Assembly (NCBI GenBank): GCA_012295275.1
Contig: CM022667.1
Span: 8,064,038 to 8,128,037 of the forward strand
Source of the DNA: Chrysomallon squamiferum
Taxonomy: Eukaryota > Mollusca > Gastropoda > Neomphalida > Peltospiridae
Reading direction: 5' to 3'
Length of the DNA stretch: 64,000 nucleotides
In this document: piece by piece, positions 53,393-64,000 of the stretch
How the letters are laid out: each line of letters opens with the position of its first letter
Numbering within the stretch: the first letter of the stretch is position 1
Position numbers and translations under genes: made by a program
Notes under the pieces: generated by a model
Databases searched by the model: none
Seen by the model: only the letters and a program-made list of their open reading frames with translations
Told to the model about the DNA's origin: nothing

Positions 53393-56300
53393 ATGTCTGA
53401 TGAAGAAGACTATTCAGATTCTGAAGATGATGTTGATTATGTACCGTCAGGTATATTATAATTGACTAAATAGCGTTTTGTTTCTCTTAATCAAGTAACT
53501 TACATTTCCTTAGACATTAGTTTGAGTTGTTTCCCTTCGAAATTTTATTGCGCTACCGAAATCCAATTTTGTTTCATTTTCCACGTAATTTATGATATTA
53601 TGTTAAACTGCATGTCTTTCATGTTTTGGTCATAAATGGCAAGGAAAGCACCTTAATGAGATCCAATTAAAGAAACATTTTCATTAAAAAACGTTAACTG
53701 AAACGGTTTTTTTTAATTAGGCATCATACAATTAACCATGCCAATGATACTGGTATTTCATAATTTATTGTTTGATGCTGGCAAAAATAGTTAATATAAT
53801 TTAAATTTATTATTATTTTGTTTAATTTGTTTTTAGGAAAAAGAAAATACATTTTACATAGGTGTCATTTTGTGTGTAAATTGTACTGGTTATAATTTAG
53901 AAAATAAATTTGTAGATGGCGAGGCAGTCAGTGAAGAAGAAGGGTCTGGAGATGAAGAAGATTTAACAGCACTGACTGAAGATGCAGCTCATGACAAAAC
54001 AGAAGGGAAAAGAAGAAAAAAGCCCAGTGGTTTACCTCAAAAGCCAAGGTTTTAAACACTTATTTTCATTACAAGATATCCAAAATTTACTCTTGAAAAT
54101 GATATTGAATATATATATATATATATAATAACAAAAACATTTACAAAAACCAATAAAACTGGAAATTTATTTTGCAGAATATATATTTTAATAATATAAA
54201 GGTTGTGATAAACATTTGATATTTTATGTTGCTGAACATGTTATATTCATTTTTAGAACAATTTCATTAGATACTTATAATAATTTGTTTAGTCTAACTC
54301 TAAACATCTGTGTATTAGTGTTTCTTTAGTTTAAAATAACAGGCTATTTAAAAAATTCAGTTCTTATTTAAATGCATAGCAGACTCGTTTAATTCTCTCA
54401 TCCAAATAATTTTATCCATTATGTATCAGAACTGTTTTCCCCTATCTCTGATAAGTGATAAGAATGTTCTGTGGATGGATATTATTTTTCTGTGAAAAAA
54501 GTATTGAATGATTTTAATCAAATATTGATAGATTCACTCATTCATTTTAAACTAATATAGGACGAGAATTGGAGGTATAAAATTAGAAGGAGAAAAGGTG
54601 GATGCTAGTCCTGTGGAAGGAGAAAACAAGGAGCTTGCTGAAGCTATTATTAAGGAGAAGGAGGCAAAAAGGCAGAGCTGGAGAAGAAAAGAGCAGATGA
54701 ACTGTGGTCAAGTTTTTTGTCTGATGTCAAAGTTCCACCAAAAAAGTCATCTTCTTCTGGAAGTTTGTCTTCACCACCAGAAAAAGTAAATATCACTCTG
54801 GACTAGTTTGGTTTGTAATGAAAGACATTTCAAAATAATGTTAGATATAGTTAATTTAGTTCACATGAAATAAATTAATACTTGGATTCATTTTGGGGGA
54901 AATATTATAAAATATACAAAAATAACCATTAAATTTTGTTTACAGCCTTCCCTGAACATGTCAGTGTTACTTACATTTAGATTTTAATATTTAATATTTC
55001 CTGTCAGTTTGTTGTTATTTTCAGTCAGGCATAACTTTTATGCAAAGGGGTCGAGATGTATAAAAATAAAATAAAAACGCAATATTAATCCTATGAGACA
55101 TGGTAAAAATATAATTAACATTATTCGTTAATTGTTAAGTAAATGTATCAACTGTGCTTTTATTTACAGGTACCAGAACCATCAGTGGAGAAGAACAAAT
55201 CAACAGAAAGTAAAAACAGCGATGAAAAAGTGAAGTCGACAGAACAGAAAGGAAAGATAACTGTCACAAAGGTGTTTGATTTTGCTGGAGAAAAAGTTCA
55301 GTAAGTAAATTTTTATTTCCATCTGAAAAACATTTTATAGATCAGAGCAAAAATAACTCTCTTTCCTAAGCTTATAGTTCAACAGACCACTGTAAATTTT
55401 TATTTATTTTTTTATTATTTGTTTTTCAGAGTTACAAAGGAAATTGATGTCAATTCTAAAGAAGGGAAAGCTGAACTGATGAAACAGAAGTTAAGTGCTG
55501 AAATTGGATCCACCAACACAGGTATTACAGCATTATCAACAACAACAACAACAACAACGTCACCAGCATTATCAGCGTGAGTAGATAAATAATTAAATAA
55601 TAATTTTTTCTCTTTACCACAATTCATTTTTATTAGCAATTCTCCATTTTATATTTTTGTTAACTGACAAGTTCAGTTTGAAATAGTTTTGTGTTAAATA
55701 TGTTTGACTGTTAGAATAATTTCAAGAACTTTATTACAACTTCAAAAAATTAAAATTAAAGATTTCCATGTGATCTGTATGTCTCTACGTCAGTTTTCAT
55801 TACTCTTCGCTACTTTGTTGATTATGATTCCATTCTCTACACTTTTGTAATCACAGTGGTCATTATTGTTTTCTAAATAACTTTAGTAGCTGTGCTGGAA
55901 GTGAAACTAGTAAAAATGCTGAACAGTATTAAACCTGTGTACACACACACACACACACACACACATTTCTATACAATCTTATGTTGAAGTTAAATAAATT
56001 AAAAATGTAAAATTAAATTCATCACAAATATTACATTTTTATAATGATCCTTTTAAAGTTATGATAATCCATGACACTATTTAATGCTTTAATGTATAAT
56101 TGTTACTTGTTTTCTTGCTCTTAAACGGTTACTTTGGGGGGTTTTAAATATTTCAGTGGTGTCAAGAGACCAGCTGTTGGTGGAGGTCTGGGTAGCATCC
56201 TAAACAAAATTACTAAGAAAGATAAAATAAGTACACTGGTGAGTAATTCAAATTTTTGTTTCTTTTATATAACACAGTTTTATTGTCTCCTATATGGGAC

Positions 56301-56840
56301 CTCACTTAAAAATTTAAACTCTACTGTTTTTTCAAAATTAAATTTTTTTTATTTTTTTTATTTTTATCATGAGCTATTAATTGAAAACTAAGAAATTACA
56401 AATATTTTAAATGTTTTTACATTATTCTGATTCCAGTCTGTTGATAAAGTAGGATATTGTTATATTCATCTGCCTTATACATATTCAGTTTTAAATTATA
56501 AAATGTTTATTTCATCAATGAACAGAGTTTGTACAAGTCATTTTTCAAATTAATTTTCTGTGAAAGCCTGCATTACTGATATAGAACTAAAGTTCACCAG
56601 TCATTGATGTAGAAAACAAATCTAACCTCACAATATGTAGATTTAACAAGTTACATTTCTCTTTTAGAAGACAGGGAATCAATAAATAAATAAATAAAAT
56701 ACTTTTACAGGAAAAGTCAAAGCTGGACTGGAATAAGTTTAAAAAAGAGGAAGGGATAGAAGATGAAGTCAAACTACACAACAAAGGAAAAGCATCGTAA
56801 GTTGTTAATCAGTTTAAATTGTTTATTTTTCATTTGATAG

Positions 56841-56871
<31 letters not shown>

Positions 56872-57130
56872 GTTGTTGTTTTTTCTTTTTAATTTTATTT
56901 CTAATCATACTGTCATTACTTCATATTGTTTATCCATGACAAATCTTAGTTTTTTTTGTTTTTGTAACTAGTTTTCTATAAATAGTCACACAGACTAACA
57001 AAACAGCATGTACGAGTGATGTTTGTTTTATTTTTATAGATACTTGGAAAGACAAGCGTTTCTCAATCGAGCTGATCTACGTCAGTATGAGATAGAAAAG
57101 AGTTTGCGACTGGGTTCTAGCAAAAGATGA
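53393..57130 (+). CDS. CFDP1: CFDP1 / BCNT chromatin protein, frameshifted
   Basis: CFDP1 (Bucentaur; yeast Swc5 relative) is a nuclear protein of the SRCAP/SWR1-type H2A.Z-loading machinery. Eight exons: 53393-53450, 53916-54048, 54561-54785, 55170-55300, 55430-55576, 56157-56238, 56711-56796 and 57040-57130; about 317 residues against 299 in human. The N-terminus is acidic with the family motif DYVPSG, then basic KRRKKP. DELWSSFLSDV (exon 3) matches human DELWASFLNDV. ITVTKVFDFAGEKV and VTKEID lie in exons 4-5. The C-terminal BCNT domain follows: STLEKSKLDWNKFKKEEGI, LHNKGKASYLERQAFLNRAD, RQYEIEKSLRL. Exon 5 encodes seven threonines from (ACA)n. Exon 3 lacks one base in an A run near 54668: upstream EAIIKEKEAK and downstream AELEKKRADELW lie in different frames. 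All other phases agree once one base is allowed for. An assembly indel is the simplest reading. The exon 2 donor (GTTTTA) is weak. AATAAA is at 57321-57326. Confidence 0.95.
54665..54672 (+). other. One-base deletion / frameshift in CFDP1 exon 3
   Basis: GAGGCAAAAAGGCAGAG has five A residues; six would keep KEKEAK and the conserved AELEKKRADELW in one frame and restore phase 0 at the exon 3 donor. As written, translation leaves the family sequence here. Confidence 0.85.
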
Positions 57131-59033
57131 CATATTTTTCAGTACCACGTTAAATGTTTATCACAGATTGTGTTAAACAGTGAATTCTGACGGGCAAATT
57201 GAAAGTGAAAGAATGACAGTTAAAAATGTTTTCTGTGAATATCGGCCTCTGCAGATTAAAGGTTGATAGAAAAACAAAGAAAAGCAGATATGTTGTAGAC
57301 AGTATTATTCAACAATGTTAAATAAAACACTCTTTATTACCAAATGTATCACAAGTGAAATTATTTTTCTTTATCTCAAGCTTTTATTTCTTTAACATTA
57401 ACTTTATTGTGTAAACAGTAGAAAACTTAGGTTTTTGTGATAATCATGTAATTAATATATTGTAATTAATCATGAATGAAAATGTTTTGTTCACTACTGT
57501 TGCAAATCAAAACATTTAGAGCTGGCTGCACAGCTAAGGTTTTTAAATTTCATACTTCACTGGTTTCTTGTCAAAATTTTGTTCTGAAAGGAAAAATGAT
57601 TAACTTGTTTAACAATATATTGTCTAACATACAATATATTTTATTTCACTTTGATTCAAAAGTTTAAATGTTCTAGAGCATTTGAATGTATTTCTAAAAA
57701 AAAAAAAAAATGTAATTTTTAAAAAATCATTTTGTATACATGATTCATTTATCAGTCTGAAATAGTTTTGTTGACCAAAGAAATAGAAAGAAAACTTCAG
57801 GTGAATATTTGTTTCCAAGAAACAAGGACAATCAAAAGTTTAAAAATTTGGTTGCAGATGATTTTTTCTTGTACAAATATGTAGATCATGGATCTTTTAT
57901 TTCATTTCTGATTAAAATCTAGGAAAGCCTAGAGCACTATACATGATTTTATTTGGCAATTAAGTTTAACAAACGTACAGATCATATGTCTCTTACACTT
58001 AATCTTCAGTTGCTTCAAGGTAATTTGTGAATATCTGTTTGTTTAATCTTTTGTTAGCAAAACTGGAAAAATTATTAATCAATACACACTGGTTTACCTA
58101 TGACAGAAAGTTTTGTTATTTTTTATTACAAAAAAAAAAAAAAAATAAATAAATAAATATTTATTTTATTTTATTTTATTTTATATTATTTTTATATTAT
58201 TATTTTTACTTAATTAATTACTTGCTTACTTACATACTTTAATTATTTATTTAGATTTTTGAGACTTACAAATGCAAAAAGAAATAATTAAAAATGTAAG
58301 AAAAAAATTCCATTCAACAGCTTGGCAACATCAGGTCCTTTATGATTTTTATTATTATTATTTTTATTTTTTTCTTAGACAGCATATATCACAACTTGTG
58401 AATCATCATTACAGAGCAATGGTTAGAACAAGAAATAGTCTTAAGTATTTAATGAAGAAACCTGAAAACAATTAATAATGTCTTAGGAGCACTCCTAAGT
58501 GTAACATGAGACAGCAATTCTCTAAAACTCAGTAGTGTTTGTATTTTCATCTATGACTTGACGCCATCACTCACCAGGTGGCGTCTTGTTGCATAGGTAC
58601 CCGACAGACTTTTTCTATTAATATATTTGCAGTGTTGTTCTCATATCTCTCTCTCTCCCCCTCTCTACTCTAACACACACACACACGTACACGCTAATTA
58701 ACTAATGATCTTATTTCAATCTCATATTTCAAAAAGTTACGTAATTTCTAAGAGGTTTTTTTTCGTATTTTAGCGCGATGGATAAAAAGTATTTTCTAAA
58801 TAATCTAAAATACCTGTCTATCGGTTAATTTTTAACTTTTTATTTTTTTTTATTATTATTATTATTATTTATTTTATTTTTTTTTTTTTTTTTTTTTTTC
58901 TCTGCCTTCTTGGAAATACTGTATTATTTGTTATGAATTATAAAAATTGTTTAACGCTAATGTTTTAGAAACTCTCTTTCAAATCTATATTTACATTCTA
59001 CAGGTCTTGAGTCGGATCAGTGAATTCCTTTCA
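57131..59033. other. Spacer between CFDP1 and AOAH
   Basis: The CFDP1 3' UTR probably ends shortly after AATAAA at 57321-57326. The rest is AT-rich and non-coding: (AAAT)n/(TTTA)n at 58135-58190, a T-run at 58870-58898, and CT/CA runs at 58645-58686. Two GC-richer hairpins lie at 58482-58499 and 58560-58585 (separate entry). Confidence 0.5.
58482..58585. other. Two adjacent short hairpins
   Basis: CTTAGGAG / CTCCTAAG at 58482-58499 form an 8-bp stem with a 2-base loop. GACGCCA (58560-58566) and TGGCGTC (58579-58585) form a 7-bp GC-rich stem. They stand out from AT-rich flanks. Possible small structured RNA, a fragment of a mobile element, or chance; no further support. Confidence 0.35.
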
Positions 59034-59082
59034 GCTAAATGACGTCAGTCAATTGTTGACGTCGTATTTATAACGTATAAAA
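59034..59082 (+). promoter_or_regulatory. AOAH promoter: paired CRE and TATA box
   Basis: TGACGTCA (59040-59047) and TGACGTCG (59057-59064) are 17 bp apart, followed by TATTTATA and TATAAAA at 59076-59082. The layout fits a CREB/ATF-responsive core promoter with transcription starting near 59105. The block is a near copy, inverted, of 17740-17776. Confidence 0.6.
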
Positions 59083-59104
59083 ACCAAAACGGAAGAGTAT
59101 ATAA

Positions 59105-59189
59105 AAAATATAATATAATAAGAAGAAGAAGAAAATAAAAACCGATATTAAATTTCGTTTGTTTCCGTGTTTCATTTCTATGGTAACTG
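59105..59189 (+). other. Probable non-coding first exon of AOAH
   Basis: About 25-30 bp after the TATA box a short exon could run to the donor CTG|GTGAGT at 59189/59190. The matching acceptor CTCTTTTCAG ends at 59957, 16 bp before the ATG. The start is estimated from TATA spacing; the splice sites are read from sequence. The intron contains (ATT)n at 59300-59355. Confidence 0.5.
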
Positions 59190-59297
59190 GTGAGTATTAA
59201 CAGTTATTTGTATTGTCTTATTTGCATCCGGAAATTCAAGTTTCAATAATTCTTATACTGATTATTATTATTATTTTTTTTAATTATTATTTTTATG

Positions 59298-59355
<58 letters not shown>

Positions 59356-59973
59356 TAAAACAGAAGAATACTTCATTGTGTATTAACATATAATTTTTAA
59401 AAATTTCGACAAATACCCCACAAAACTCATATCCTTGCCCCCCTAACTTTTTAACAAACTTAGATTTAATAAAATACAGTTCCCTCGTTGTTATTTTGAA
59501 TTACAGAAATATATATATATATATATATACTAGTATTTAGCTGTAGCCTGAATCATATTTTTGAAAAGCTTAAAGGAAAATGCAGACAGAAAGTTACTTT
59601 TCTCCTTTAGAATCAATAACAAATATTTTAGGTGTAAAACGGGGTCAAAGCAAATAGCCTAGATATTAATCTACCAAGCGGGTACACGAGTGAAGACGTG
59701 CTGATTGATAGGAAGGTTTTTTTTTTTTGTTTGTTTGTTCGTTTTTTTTGTCATTACTTCACTTCAGTGTGTTTTTAAAGACATTATATACGTATGTGTG
59801 CGTATCTCTCTGTCAGTGTTTATTTCTAAAAGTCTTACATTTATCTCCCTTTTTCACCTTCAACAATAACCGGGTAAAATTATCTGGTTCAAATCAAACA
59901 AAAATGAAAGAATGTCGCATGACGCTTAAATCATGTGATGTTCTACTCTCTTTTCAGTTTGCTGTCATTCGCA

Positions 59974-63896
<3,923 letters not shown>

Positions 63897-64000
63897 GTAA
63901 GTGAAATTTATTTTTGTTAGCAAATTAGTATGATGATATGTTAATATTAATTACTGTTGTTATTAAAACGTCCGAAACAAAAAGAAGTTAATTGATAATT

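Overview
This is animal nuclear DNA. Protein-coding genes are split by GT-AG introns, the sequence is strongly AT-rich, and the non-coding part is full of (CT)n, (GT)n, (ATT)n and minisatellite arrays. The gene set (axonemal dynein, VAC14, GDAP1, TMEM170, CFDP1, acyloxyacyl hydrolase) is bilaterian. A lophotrochozoan such as a mollusc is my guess, but nothing in the window proves it. There are no prokaryotic operons, no CRISPR array, and no tRNA or rRNA genes that I can support.

Layout, left to right: (1) 56-16605, minus strand, the 5' end of an outer-arm axonemal dynein heavy chain (DNAH5/DNAH8 type), eight in-frame exons running off the left edge. (2) 16606-24611, an 8-kb divergent spacer dominated by a ~4.1-kb, 30-bp-period minisatellite (about 18899-23014), plus a large perfect inverted repeat, a paired CRE module and a small TIR element. 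(3) 24612-27553, plus strand, a GDAP1-like tail-anchored GST-fold protein in six exons, with a one-base frameshift in exon 5. (4) 27554-34342, a convergent spacer with likely 3' UTRs and a 27-bp minisatellite. (5) 34343-44283, minus strand, a complete 17-exon VAC14. (6) 44708-46810, plus strand, a four-exon MARVEL-domain tetraspan protein, divergent from VAC14 across only 424 bp. (7) 46811-51147, convergent spacer. (8) 51148-52367, minus strand, TMEM170 in three exons. (9) 53393-57130, plus strand, CFDP1/BCNT in eight exons, with a one-base frameshift in exon 3. TMEM170 and CFDP1 are head to head. (10) 59974 to the right edge, plus strand, the 5' part of acyloxyacyl hydrolase (AOAH): signal peptide, saposin domain and Asp-rich segment, but not the catalytic part.

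The genes are mostly unrelated housekeeping or cell-biology genes: cilia (dynein), mitochondrial or peroxisomal dynamics (GDAP1), endolysosomal PI(3,5)P2 (VAC14), membrane proteins (MARVEL, TMEM170), chromatin (CFDP1) and LPS detoxification (AOAH). TMEM170 and CFDP1 are also neighbours in human 16q23, with VAC14 on the same chromosome arm, so part of the order looks ancient.

The observations most worth following are: a near-identical ~36-bp paired CRE module present twice, in opposite orientation, upstream of the dynein gene and of AOAH; the 30-bp minisatellite whose minus strand is open in all three frames; and single-base deletions in short homopolymers that break otherwise well-conserved genes and point to assembly indels. 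I found no evidence for a wholly new gene system.
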